Assembly: GCA_965215755.1 (NCBI GenBank)
Contig: OZ244119.1
Coordinates: 1,426,001-1,490,000, forward strand
Source: Tectiglobus sp965215755
GTDB lineage: Bacteria > Pseudomonadota > Alphaproteobacteria > Rhizobiales > Hyphomicrobiaceae
Reading direction: 5' to 3'
Length of the DNA: 64,000 bases
Part shown: positions 9,243-17,687 of the stretch, one piece after another
How positions within the stretch are numbered: position 1 is the stretch's first letter
Layout of the letters: every line of letters starts with the position of its first letter
Notes under the pieces: model-generated
What the model saw: the letters and a program-made list of their open reading frames with translations, nothing else
Database searches by the model: none
Told to the model about the DNA's origin: nothing
Translations under genes and position numbers: made by a program

Positions 9243-9788
9243 ATGACCTCCAACGAGGGTGAACAAGATGCTATTGAAGTTGTCTACTCGCAGGCGACAA
9301 TTCAGCAACAGATCAGCCTCTTAGCCAGCCAGATTGCAGCTGACAACTTAAAAGAACTGCTCGTTGTGGCGGTCCTCAAAGGCAGCTTCGTATTTGCTGC
9401 AGATTTGATCCGGGCATTGCACGAGAAGGGGTTGTCTCCCCAAGTCGATTTTCTATCACTTTCAAGTTACAAAGATGGGACGAAATCCACCGGCCGTGTC
9501 GAGATCCTGAAAGATATCGACCTGTCGGTTGAAGGACGGGATGTGTTGTTGGTTGATGATATCCTCGAATCCGGCCGAACCATGCATTTTGCTTCCGAGC
9601 TGTTGAAGTCGCGCGGTGCGGGGAAGATCAAGACGTGTGTCCTGCTCGACAAGCCGGGCCACAGAGCGGCACAGATTGATGCCGACTACCGGGCTTTCGA
9701 GTGCCCGGATGTCTTCGTCATCGGTTACGGAATGGACAAGGCCTACAAGTACCGCGAACTGCCTTACGTGGGTCGGATTGTTGAGTGA
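9243..9788 (+). CDS. hpt: Hypoxanthine phosphoribosyltransferase
   Basis: Purine-salvage enzyme of about 181 residues that converts hypoxanthine or guanine plus PRPP to the nucleotide. The diagnostic PRPP loop VLLVDDILESGRTM is present, as is the VLKGSFVFAADLIRAL segment of the family and the C-terminal VIGYGMDKAYKYRELPYVG. I prefer ATG 9243, which has an AGGTGG about ten bases upstream; GTG 9231 is the alternative and would add four residues. The gene is divergent from ftsE and lies 43 nt before a receiver-domain gene on the same strand. Confidence 0.92.
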   Translation: MTSNEGEQDAIEVVYSQATIQQQISLLASQIAADNLKELLVVAVLKGSFVFAADLIRALHEKGLSPQVDFLSLSSYKDGTKSTGRVEILKDIDLSVEGRDVLLVDDILESGRTMHFASELLKSRGAGKIKTCVLLDKPGHRAAQIDADYRAFECPDVFVIGYGMDKAYKYRELPYVGRIVE

Positions 9789-9831
9789 TTTCTAACGCTT
9801 AGCGGGCTGTTGCTCGGGGGAGAGGGAAGAC

Positions 9832-10188
9832 ATGGCGAAGATTCTTCTCGTGGACGATGACGCAGCAGCGCGTGATATGCTCCAACATGCCCTGTCGAGC
9901 GACGGTCATGACATCATCGCGGCGGGCGATGGGCAGGAGGTCCTTGATGGTGGCCTCGATGCGGGTGTGGACATCGTCGTGAGCGATATCTCCATGCCAG
10001 CGGTTGATGGGATTACACTAGCAGAAACACTTTTGGCGAAGCGCTCCGATCTTCCATTGGTACTGATGTCTGCAATTGCCGACGAGCTCCAGCGGGCCCA
10101 GAGTATCGGCGGTAGCAAGGTTCGTGTTATCGGCAAGCCGGTGACGCTTGATCAACTTAAGAGTGAAATCAGCGGGCTTCTCGGCTGA
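9832..10188 (+). CDS. Single-domain response regulator, CpdR-like
   Basis: A stand-alone receiver domain of 118 residues, the size of CpdR. The acidic pair D8-D9, the phospho-acceptor D52 (in VVSDISMP), S80 and K102 (GKP) are all in place, so it should be phosphorylated by a histidine kinase phosphorelay. There is no output domain. In Caulobacter, CpdR steers the ClpXP protease to cell-cycle targets. Assignment to CpdR rests on size, the receiver sequence and its place beside hpt, not on a unique motif; another single-domain regulator is possible. Confidence 0.65.
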   Translation: MAKILLVDDDAAARDMLQHALSSDGHDIIAAGDGQEVLDGGLDAGVDIVVSDISMPAVDGITLAETLLAKRSDLPLVLMSAIADELQRAQSIGGSKVRVIGKPVTLDQLKSEISGLLG

Positions 10189-10294
10189 CACGGATTTCCT
10201 GCAGACTTGCTCAGTTTTCGTCAATGAGCCATGACTTCGACAGTCAATATGTTTGCTTTGGCCGCTAGAACATTTCAGGTTTGGCTCAAACCAT

Positions 10295-10389
10295 CCCACA
10301 CCCCCGCCCGACCGCCCAAAACCATGATCGCAATTCGTGTCGATGTTTCGAACACGAACATCGAATGTGAGGCCGGGCGGGAGTGTGGG
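10295..10389. repeat. Long inverted repeat between convergent genes
   Basis: Arms 10295-10313 and 10371-10389 are 19 bases long with two mismatches. They enclose 57 bases that hold a second, imperfect stem around ATTCGTGTCGATG and CATCGAAT (10333-10365). The element would fold into a hairpin of about 95 bases. It lies between the end of the cpdR-like gene and the end of a leftward transporter gene, so a two-way terminator is the simplest role. No U-run follows either arm. Other copies in the genome would instead mark it as a mobile palindromic element. Confidence 0.5.
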
Positions 10390-10423
10390 CAGATGATGCG
10401 ATTCCAGCTTGTCCGGAAATGAA

Positions 10424-11752
10424 CTAGGACTGCGCCGGTCGTGCGTACCAGCCTAACCGCCGCAGACGCCAACCACTGATCGACATCTCGATCGCATAGG
10501 ACAAAATCCACGCAGCTACTCCCAGCAGTGCGCCATTGATATCCGGATTAGCGATGCTCAATGTCCCGGCAGCTGCGGCGACCATGATGCGAAGAATACC
10601 GCTGGCTGCCAGTGACTTGGTTGTGCGTGCTTTGGCCAGCAACCCTCGAAATAGCGCTGTTGTGCTCCAAAACGCTGCCATGACAAACGCAATCGATAAC
10701 GCCGGTTCGCAGTAGGCCGCCAGCTCGGGTGTAAGACCCATAACGCCAAGCAGAACTTCCTCGCGCAGGGGGGTGTGGAACAGGGCAATCGCAAGGAGAG
10801 CAAATATCGCGATTAGTTGTCCAGTAAAGACAAGCATGACACGGACATCTTCGCGCTGGGAGACGAGCGTCTGCGCTGTTTGCGTCAAGTTGCGCATCGG
10901 GCCCATCAATAGGGATACCAAGCCGTGTGAGACGCCAAAGGCCGCAATTGCAAATTCTGCATTGTTTAAGCGACCAAGAAACAGGTTGATGGCGAAGATG
11001 ACACCCATCTCCGCCGACGTGTTGATGATCAGTGGCCAGGCAAATCCCCAGTAACCGAGGAAGGTCGTGCGGTCGCTGCGTTCTGAAGGCAGCCGCAAGA
11101 GGTAGCGCAAGGCAAAGAACCAGGAGAAAACCGTTTCGGAGGCCATGCAGATCACCAGCGCGGCGGCGCCGATCGCAGCACCTTCCAGCCAGTAAGGGAG
11201 CACGACGAGAGAAACCGCGAGTGACGATAGTCGTATGAACGTGCTGCAGGTAATGATGATTGTGCGACGGTTCATCATCAGCAGTGCGAAGGCGGTTCCT
11301 CGCAGGAGGAGGACGGGGATGCTCAAGGTTAGCAGTCCGATACAGGTTCGCGCCTGCGTCTGCCCCCGCTCACTCAGTCCAAACCAGTTGCCAAAGACTT
11401 CATTGCCGAGATCTGTGAACGCGATCGTGAGTGCGACAGTCAAAGGGATGACAAGGATCACTGCCATGAAGCCGAGCAATCTGAGGATGTCACGTCGCGA
11501 TTTCAGGTAGGATAGGCACAGCATGACGATGATTTCAGTCGCGCTGGTAATCGCAAAGTAGAACGTAAAAGCTGCATTGAAAGCCGCCAACGAGACGCTG
11601 GGCGTATCGGTTCGCGCGAGGAACGCGTGGATCGCCGACTTTGAGATCATGTTGAGCTCGACCATCAGGATCAATGGTCCGAAAAAGGCGTAACAATCGC
11701 GCAACCGCAATCTTGGCCGTTGGATGGTCGTGTCGTCGTCTGCCAGACTCAT
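10424..11752 (-). CDS. MATE/MOP-type multidrug or flippase-like exporter
   Basis: Polytopic inner-membrane protein of about 442 residues with some twelve hydrophobic segments. The two-half layout is of the MATE/MOP superfamily, with related stretches near FFGPLILMVELNM in the first half and FAWPLIINTSAEMG in the second. The substrate is unknown. The reading frame is open further upstream, but I place the start at ATG 11752, because that codon overlaps the stop of the preceding transporter gene as ATGA, implying translational coupling. Confidence 0.65.
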   Translation of the reverse strand: MSLADDDTTIQRPRLRLRDCYAFFGPLILMVELNMISKSAIHAFLARTDTPSVSLAAFNAAFTFYFAITSATEIIVMLCLSYLKSRRDILRLLGFMAVILVIPLTVALTIAFTDLGNEVFGNWFGLSERGQTQARTCIGLLTLSIPVLLLRGTAFALLMMNRRTIIITCSTFIRLSSLAVSLVVLPYWLEGAAIGAAALVICMASETVFSWFFALRYLLRLPSERSDRTTFLGYWGFAWPLIINTSAEMGVIFAINLFLGRLNNAEFAIAAFGVSHGLVSLLMGPMRNLTQTAQTLVSQREDVRVMLVFTGQLIAIFALLAIALFHTPLREEVLLGVMGLTPELAAYCEPALSIAFVMAAFWSTTALFRGLLAKARTTKSLAASGILRIMVAAAAGTLSIANPDINGALLGVAAWILSYAIEMSISGWRLRRLGWYARPAQS

Positions 11753-12639
11753 TTGCGCAGATATCCCATATAGAGGCCGCTGAGCATCACAAGAACCGCG
11801 CCGCCTAGAATGGCGATGGATGGAATCTCTGCCCAGAATACGAATCCGATAAGAACGGCCCACAGTAACGTCGAATATTTGAGCGGGGCCAGCAATGACG
11901 CTTCGGCATGACGAAACGCCTGAACGACCAGGAATTGGCCACAGCCACTGACACAGCCGCTGGCGGCGAGAATGGCAAAATGGAATGGATCTATTGCTGT
12001 CCAGCCGCCCTTCACGGGACCGGCTTCGATGGGGATGGCAATCAAGCCGACAAGCATTTGGCCGAGTACACTCATGAATAGAATCGAGACGGCGGTTTCC
12101 GTCCTGGCGAGGCTACGGCTGAGGATGTCACGGATTGATAGAGCCAGGGCGCCGAGCAGCGGTATGATCATCAGAGGCTGGAAACTCTCGGCGCCGGGTT
12201 GCACCATGATGAGTACGCCGGCAAAGCCAAGCAGGATGGCACACCAACGTTGCCACGAAACGTGCTCGCCAAGCATCGGGCCAGAGAGCGCCGCCATCAT
12301 GATGGGGCTGGCGAAAAGCAATGCCGTAACGGTGGAGAGCGGCAGGAAGCCGAGTGTCGAGACAAGCAACAGCGTGCCGATAGCCTGGGCTGCACTGCGT
12401 GAGATCTGTCCTTTCCAATTGACCAGGCGAAGCTGCCCGATGCTCTGCGTGCAGGCGACAACGAGTAAGACGGAAAGGACTGCAAAAAAACCACGGACGA
12501 AAATGAACTCGCTCACCGGGTAGACGGTGGTCAGCCACTTCGAGATGGCGTCGTTGACAGTGAACAGTCCCGCACCCACAACGAGGAGGCCAATTCCAAG
12601 CAAGGGCCGATTGCTTGCCTGTGCCAGAGTAGCCGTCAT
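11749..12639 (-). CDS. EamA/DMT-family transporter
   Basis: Drug/metabolite transporter family protein of 296 residues with ten predicted membrane helices in two EamA halves. The first half begins after RPLLGIGLLVVGAGLFTVNDAISKWL, and the second ends at VLVMLSGLYMGYLRK. Family members export amino acids, nucleobases or metabolites; the substrate cannot be told here. It overlaps its neighbours by ATGA at both ends, so three membrane-protein genes appear to be translated in sequence. Confidence 0.8.
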   Translation of the reverse strand: MTATLAQASNRPLLGIGLLVVGAGLFTVNDAISKWLTTVYPVSEFIFVRGFFAVLSVLLVVACTQSIGQLRLVNWKGQISRSAAQAIGTLLLVSTLGFLPLSTVTALLFASPIMMAALSGPMLGEHVSWQRWCAILLGFAGVLIMVQPGAESFQPLMIIPLLGALALSIRDILSRSLARTETAVSILFMSVLGQMLVGLIAIPIEAGPVKGGWTAIDPFHFAILAASGCVSGCGQFLVVQAFRHAEASLLAPLKYSTLLWAVLIGFVFWAEIPSIAILGGAVLVMLSGLYMGYLRK

Positions 12640-13502
12640 TGCGACAAGCTTACGAGGATGACACCTGGGACGACCAAAGCGATGGTGGCATAGGTGCGCC
12701 AGGTCAGCGTTTCGCGGCCAAATACGAACAGGCTGAGCAGCATTGCAAAGACCGGTGTCACAGCGATGATCGGGATAACCGTGATGACCTTGCCAAGTTC
12801 CAGGGCAATGTTGAGAAAGTAAATTGCGGCACTCGTGATCGCGCCTGTCATGACAAAGTACTTCATGCCTGGGGTCTTAAGGTCGGGCATCCGTCCTTGG
12901 AACGCAAAGCGGACAGCCAAGGTGATGGCACCCATCGTGGTCGCCATAAGGGCGGCGAAGAAAGGGTCTGGGATTTCGCTGAAGCCGACCTTGGTGGCGG
13001 AATGGGCGATGGCTCGGCAGAGTTCTGAAGTGAGGGGAAATAGTATCGCCCACAAAGGCCAATCTGACTTGCTGTTCTTGCCGCGCAGAGAGGTGACAAG
13101 GATGCCGGCGATCACCGCGCCGGTCCCAATTGCGATTGGCAAGGTCATTTGCTCGCCGACAATTAGATAGGCAAAGATTGCTGTAAAGACCGGTCCGCTG
13201 GCACCAAGGGCTGAGTTCATGGTTGGGCCGAGATAGCGAATGCCCTGGGTCCAGAGAGAGACCGAGATTGTTGGCCGCAACAGGCCCGACAGGGCGAACA
13301 GGGCTGTTGCCCAGGACAACCAAATCCAGTTCTGGACGAGAAAGGGAGACGCGAGCCAGAGAAATGCGGACGACGTTGCAATGATGACAAATGACGCTGT
13401 CTGGCCGTTCTTACCGTCCAACCCCAGGCTTTGGACATGAGCTGATACCGCAAACAAAAATGCGGATAGGAGCGCCAGGAGGCTTGGGATGTAGGCGCTC
13501 AT
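12636..13502 (-). CDS. EamA/DMT-family transporter
   Basis: Second EamA-family protein, 288 residues, ten membrane helices in two repeats. It differs clearly from the next gene's product, so the pair is not a recent duplication. Conserved stretches include the first-helix region AFLFAVSAHVQSLG and the GTGAVIAGILVTSL helix. It is the first gene of the three-gene membrane-protein cluster and overlaps the next gene by ATGA. Heterodimeric DMT exporters are known, so the two could work as a pair, but nothing here proves that. Confidence 0.78.
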   Translation of the reverse strand: MSAYIPSLLALLSAFLFAVSAHVQSLGLDGKNGQTASFVIIATSSAFLWLASPFLVQNWIWLSWATALFALSGLLRPTISVSLWTQGIRYLGPTMNSALGASGPVFTAIFAYLIVGEQMTLPIAIGTGAVIAGILVTSLRGKNSKSDWPLWAILFPLTSELCRAIAHSATKVGFSEIPDPFFAALMATTMGAITLAVRFAFQGRMPDLKTPGMKYFVMTGAITSAAIYFLNIALELGKVITVIPIIAVTPVFAMLLSLFVFGRETLTWRTYATIALVVPGVILVSLSQ

Positions 13503-13575
13503 TTATGCTCTACCGGGTTCGCTGTTTTTCATTGAGACGCGCGACTGGGGCTGCTGTTCTTTGCACGCAAATCGA

Positions 13576-14199
13576 TCATCTTTGCTGCAGGACCTCTCGC
13601 AGTCGTGGCAAGTGTTCGCGCCCCCAATAGAGGTCGCCGTTTTCAAACAGGAAACTCGGCACACCAAAGACCCCGCGTGCTTCGGCGTCATGTTGTACTT
13701 TCCGGAGTTCCTCGCGACCAGTGCCGCTTGCAAAAGTTGTAAAGTCATTGCCCGGCGCTCCGCAGGCCGTGAGCAATTCGCACATGATATCAAGGTTTTC
13801 GATGTCAAGTTCGCGCTTCCAGAATTGCTCAAACACTTGATCGTGGTAGGTGCGAAAGACGCCATGGTGTTTGGCAAAGAGGAGTCCGATATTGGCTAGG
13901 GATGAGTCGAATATCTTCTTGGGCCCGCGAATGGTGAGCCCGCGTCGGTTGGCTTCGCGCCGGCAGTCCATGTAGCTATACTTCACTCGGCGCCATTGAT
14001 GAGCATTGCGCGTTTCCTCAATCACGTTGCCGCTTTCATCAACTCTGGCATCACCGAGATACGACGGGATGTCGAGTGTGTAAGGCAGCCAATCGAAGGT
14101 CGCACCGATTTCTTGTTCGAGTTCGTAGACGAGGTCTTTGACCAGAAAGGCGTAAGGGCTCTTGTAGTCGCTAAAGACCTGAATGGTTGGTGCGCTCAT
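13576..14199 (-). CDS. DsbA-fold 2-hydroxychromene-2-carboxylate isomerase-like protein
   Basis: Thioredoxin-fold protein of 207 residues of the kappa-GST/HCCA isomerase family. The start, VFSDYKSPYAFLVKDLV, carries the SPY segment in place of a CxxC, as expected for a glutathione-using isomerase rather than a disulphide oxidase. The C-terminal GVFGVPSFLFENGDLYWGREHL is the family's cis-proline region and helix. It may isomerise or conjugate aromatic ring-cleavage products with glutathione. The neighbouring SDR, TauD and CoA-transferase genes fit a degradative role, but the substrate is unknown. Confidence 0.78.
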   Translation of the reverse strand: MSAPTIQVFSDYKSPYAFLVKDLVYELEQEIGATFDWLPYTLDIPSYLGDARVDESGNVIEETRNAHQWRRVKYSYMDCRREANRRGLTIRGPKKIFDSSLANIGLLFAKHHGVFRTYHDQVFEQFWKRELDIENLDIMCELLTACGAPGNDFTTFASGTGREELRKVQHDAEARGVFGVPSFLFENGDLYWGREHLPRLREVLQQR

Positions 14200-14421
14200 A
14201 GCTGCCCTCGTGCAGGATCAGATGTCGTATGGCCGCCAATCATCGGTTGTTCGTGCAAAGTGCTCAAGCTCCGCAGTTAGATGATCGCGCGTAACGTGAT
14301 TGATCCGCTATTTGATGTGCGTGCCGTCCCGAGATGTGGAAATCTGCCGTCTCGTCGAATTCAGGGGCGACAAGGGCACTCAAATGGGTGGCCCAAGTTG
14401 CGGAAACGTGGGGAATTGCTA

Positions 14422-15243
14422 ATGCCGGATATGGGGCTGGGAGACAAGGTCGCGATCGTGACGGGAGCTGGGTCGCGCGCCGATGGGATTGGCAATGGCC
14501 GCGCCGCCGCGATCCTGCTGGCGCGTGAAGGCGTCAAAGTTGCTCTTCTGGATGCCGTGGCGGACTGGGCACGGACTACCAAGGACATGATTGATAGTGA
14601 GGGCGGGACATCGCTAGTTGTCAGTTGTGATGTTTCAGATTCGCAGTCTTGTGCAGATGCGGTCAAAACAACGCTCGATGCCTGGGGGCGGCTCGATATT
14701 CTGGTGAACAACGTCGGCATTGGTGGTCCGGCCGGTTCAGCAGTTGAAATGGACACAGATGCCTGGGACCAGGGCATGTTGGTCAACGTCAAGTCGATGA
14801 TGTTGATGGCTAAGTCGGCGATCCCGGAAATGGCCAAGCAGGGCGGTGGCGCGATTGTCAATCTGTCGTCTATCGATGGCCTTCGAGGCGGCAACCCAAG
14901 CTTATTCTATTCCACGTCCAAGGGGGCGATCATCAACATGACACGGTCCATGGCGGTGCATCATGGTGGGGACGGCATTCGGGTCAACGCGATAGCGCCA
15001 GGCTTCGTCTACACACCGATGGTCTATTCCCGCGGGATGAGCGATGACCTTCGTGCACACAGGGCGAGGAACAATTTGCTGCAGCGCGAGGGCACAGGGT
15101 GGGATGTCGGCAACGGTGTTGTCTATCTCGCCTCCGACATGGCGAAATGGATCACCGGAACGGTGCTTACGATCGATGGTGGCGTGACAGCCGGTGCAGC
15201 CAGCACGGTAACGCCGTCTGGATTGTTCGAAGAGGACAAATAG
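14422..15243 (+). CDS. Short-chain dehydrogenase/reductase
   Basis: Classical SDR of 273 residues. The cofactor motif VTGAGSRADGIGNGRA has a two-residue insertion relative to the common TGxxxGIG form. NNVGIGG is present, the catalytic serine is in NLSSIDG, and the YSTSK active-site pair follows. An open frame reaches back to 14281, but ATG 14422 has GGGGAA six bases upstream and gives the usual SDR length. The substrate is unknown. It lies 222 bases from the divergent isomerase-like gene, and the spacer contains no other gene. Confidence 0.83.
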   Translation: MPDMGLGDKVAIVTGAGSRADGIGNGRAAAILLAREGVKVALLDAVADWARTTKDMIDSEGGTSLVVSCDVSDSQSCADAVKTTLDAWGRLDILVNNVGIGGPAGSAVEMDTDAWDQGMLVNVKSMMLMAKSAIPEMAKQGGGAIVNLSSIDGLRGGNPSLFYSTSKGAIINMTRSMAVHHGGDGIRVNAIAPGFVYTPMVYSRGMSDDLRAHRARNNLLQREGTGWDVGNGVVYLASDMAKWITGTVLTIDGGVTAGAASTVTPSGLFEEDK

Positions 15244-15288
15244 GGCAGCTGCTACCGGGCGGCCTGGGGGGCGGGTTTCTCGTGAGAT

Positions 15289-16149
15289 CTACTCAGCGAC
15301 TGTCGGTCCCTCACCGCGGACGCGGGTTTGGCGCATGTAACGGCGGTAGCGATCAGCGTCGTACCCTTCGCCGCGATGCAACAGACAACGATTGTCCCAG
15401 ATGACAAGTTCTCCGGGTTGCCAGCGGTGCGTGTAGATGTGTTCCGCCTGTGTCGCTTGGTCCGTCATGTCGTCCAATAGCGCTCGTGCATCTGCCTCGT
15501 CCCACCCTTCAATGGTGCTGGCGTGGGAACCAATGAAAAGGTTCTTTGCATGCGCCGTCTTATTGTAGCGTACAAGTTTCTGCCGAACCGGGGGCAGCGA
15601 GGCGGCCAGCTCCGGAGAGACGGCATCGGGCGCGACTTTGGAGCGGGAATAGACATAGTCGTGGATGACGACTAGCGGATCGATACGCTCTTGCTCTTCA
15701 TCGGAGAGCTGGTCATAAGCGCTGCGCGTACTCACGAACATTGTGGCACCGCCCTCATCCGGGGTCTCGTAGGCACACATGATCGAGACAAACGCCGGTA
15801 CTTCTTTGAATGAAGCATCGGAGTGCCACATGTTGTTGCCGGTCAGGAAAACCGTTTTCTTATGATCGTTGCCAAGTGCCGTGCCATCTGCCTGTACGTT
15901 GCCTATGGTGCCGAAGTATTCAACACGGTCGAGCGCAGTGTGGCTTGGTTCCGGCTCGCCGATCTGACGCGTGAGTGCGAGTTGCTTGTCATCGTCAAAG
16001 TCCTGATCCGGAAAGAGCAGGAGGGAATGCTGGTCGATGGCATCACGCACGTTTGCCAGTGTCTCGTCATCCAGAGGAGTGCTCATATCGAGCCCCGTGA
16101 TCCGAGCGCCGAATTCGGCATGGAGAGGTTCAATGTTCAAGGATGTCAT
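15289..16149 (-). CDS. TauD/TfdA-family dioxygenase
   Basis: Fe(II)/2-oxoglutarate-dependent dioxygenase of about 286 residues. The iron ligands are visible: HSD in MWHSDASF and the distal histidine in LLHRGEGY. The 2-oxoglutarate-binding arginine probably lies in the RRYMRQTRVRG end. Relatives hydroxylate taurine, 2,4-D or other small acids. ATG 16149 is chosen because GGAG stands seven bases before it; the frame extends to a TTG at 16173 without a better site. It is convergent with the SDR gene and divergent from a CoA-transferase gene. Confidence 0.85.
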   Translation of the reverse strand: MTSLNIEPLHAEFGARITGLDMSTPLDDETLANVRDAIDQHSLLLFPDQDFDDDKQLALTRQIGEPEPSHTALDRVEYFGTIGNVQADGTALGNDHKKTVFLTGNNMWHSDASFKEVPAFVSIMCAYETPDEGGATMFVSTRSAYDQLSDEEQERIDPLVVIHDYVYSRSKVAPDAVSPELAASLPPVRQKLVRYNKTAHAKNLFIGSHASTIEGWDEADARALLDDMTDQATQAEHIYTHRWQPGELVIWDNRCLLHRGEGYDADRYRRYMRQTRVRGEGPTVAE

Positions 16150-16289
16150 GTCTTCGCTCCCGATATCGGACAAGCAGAATGAGAATATTGCGGCGTGTCT
16201 CTTCCTATCTGAGCGCTAAGCTGACAGGCTTGCAATCGAATGTAATGAATTATCCAGCGGCTGCTGGCCAGACGTAGAGGGAGCCAGCG

Positions 16290-17495
16290 ATGGCGCAGGC
16301 ATTTTCAGGTATCCGCATTCTTGATTTCAGCCAGGTTATCGCCGGGCCCTATGCAGCGCAGATGTGCAATATGCTCGGTGCTGAGGTGATCAAGGTCGAG
16401 CAACCAGGCGTTGGTGATCAGATGCGTGGGCTGCTGCAGGTCAAGGATCCTGAGTTCGCGAATATGTCGCCTGGGTTCATCTCGTACAACAGCGGAAAAC
16501 GGAGCCTCGCCATCGATCTCAAAGCGCCTGATGCCAGGGATGTCATCATGCGGTTGGTCGAAAAATCGGATGTGGTTGTCGAGAACTTCCGTGCCGGCGT
16601 GATTGATAAGCTCGGCTTTGGCTATGACGCGATCAAAGCGGTGCGGCCCGACATCATCTATTGCTCGATCAGTGGTTACGGTCAGAGCGGTCCGAAAGCC
16701 GGAATCCCTGCCTATGATGGTGCCGTGCAAGCCGCGTCCGGGATGATGTCATGTACCGGCCATCCTGAAACGGGGCCGACGCGCGTGAGCTATCTTCCAA
16801 TTGATATTACGACTGGGCTGACAGCTGCATTTGCTATTTCCAGTGCGCTCTTCCGCCGAAGCCAGACTGGTGAGGGGCAGTATCTGGATGTGGCGATGCT
16901 CGATGCGGCGGTAACGCTGCAATCTGCCCACTTCGCGAATTACCTCATGGGGGCGCCGGAGCCCGGCCTGCTCGGCAACACATCACCTGCCGGGCTGCCA
17001 ACAGCGGACTCGTTTGAGACGGCCGATGGGCATGTTCTGACATCCGTGATCACCGAGGCGCAGGTTGCCTCGATGTTCAAAGTGCTCGGGCTCGAAGGTA
17101 TGCTGGACGATCCGAAGTTCAAGGACAACGCCGGCCGGATTGCCAACCGTGAAGAAGTTCTCGCGGCGTTGCGTTCAGCTTTCAAGACCCGGAATTCGGA
17201 TGCCTGGGTCGATGAGCTTCAGGCAGCGCGGGTGCCAATTGCAAAAGTCCGTGGCGTTTCGGAGGTGTGTGCGGATCCGCAGATGGAAACACGGGGAATC
17301 CTGGCGGACATTCCAAAGCCTGGTTCGGACAGCTCGACGATCAAGGCCATTGGTGCCGCGTTCATTACCAATGCTGATGGCCCAGGCGTGCGTTCCGCTG
17401 CACCTGAGATCGGTCAACACAGCATCGAAGTGCTCAAAGAGATCGGCTATAGCGAGGCAGAGATTGCGGAGCTCAAGCTCGGTCTGGCTACGTAG
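16290..17495 (+). CDS. CaiB/BaiF family III CoA-transferase
   Basis: Family III CoA-transferase of 401 residues, which moves CoA between carboxylic acids. It shows the N-terminal GIRILDFSQVIAGPYAAQMCNMLGAEVIKVEQPG block and KRSLAIDLK. The region YLPIDITTG holds the candidate catalytic aspartate, and the GEGQYLDVAMLDAA helix is also typical. A good GAGGGAG ribosome site precedes ATG 16290. The neighbouring dioxygenase, SDR and isomerase-like genes suggest degradation of an organic acid, with CoA activation at this step. Confidence 0.87.
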   Translation: MAQAFSGIRILDFSQVIAGPYAAQMCNMLGAEVIKVEQPGVGDQMRGLLQVKDPEFANMSPGFISYNSGKRSLAIDLKAPDARDVIMRLVEKSDVVVENFRAGVIDKLGFGYDAIKAVRPDIIYCSISGYGQSGPKAGIPAYDGAVQAASGMMSCTGHPETGPTRVSYLPIDITTGLTAAFAISSALFRRSQTGEGQYLDVAMLDAAVTLQSAHFANYLMGAPEPGLLGNTSPAGLPTADSFETADGHVLTSVITEAQVASMFKVLGLEGMLDDPKFKDNAGRIANREEVLAALRSAFKTRNSDAWVDELQAARVPIAKVRGVSEVCADPQMETRGILADIPKPGSDSSTIKAIGAAFITNADGPGVRSAAPEIGQHSIEVLKEIGYSEAEIAELKLGLAT

Positions 17496-17687
17496 TGGGC
17501 GACTACTAGGCAGATTTCTAAATCGCAAAGAACATCTCAACCCAATCAATTCAGATCGGGCTATCTGTACATTCATCTGCAAGTTGAAGGCAGTCTCCAA
17601 TCAGAAGAGGCGGGCAACCATCGCGCTCCCGAGCAACAGACCTTACGTCGAAATCGGACTGATGCCGACATAAGGTCCAAAGTCGAT

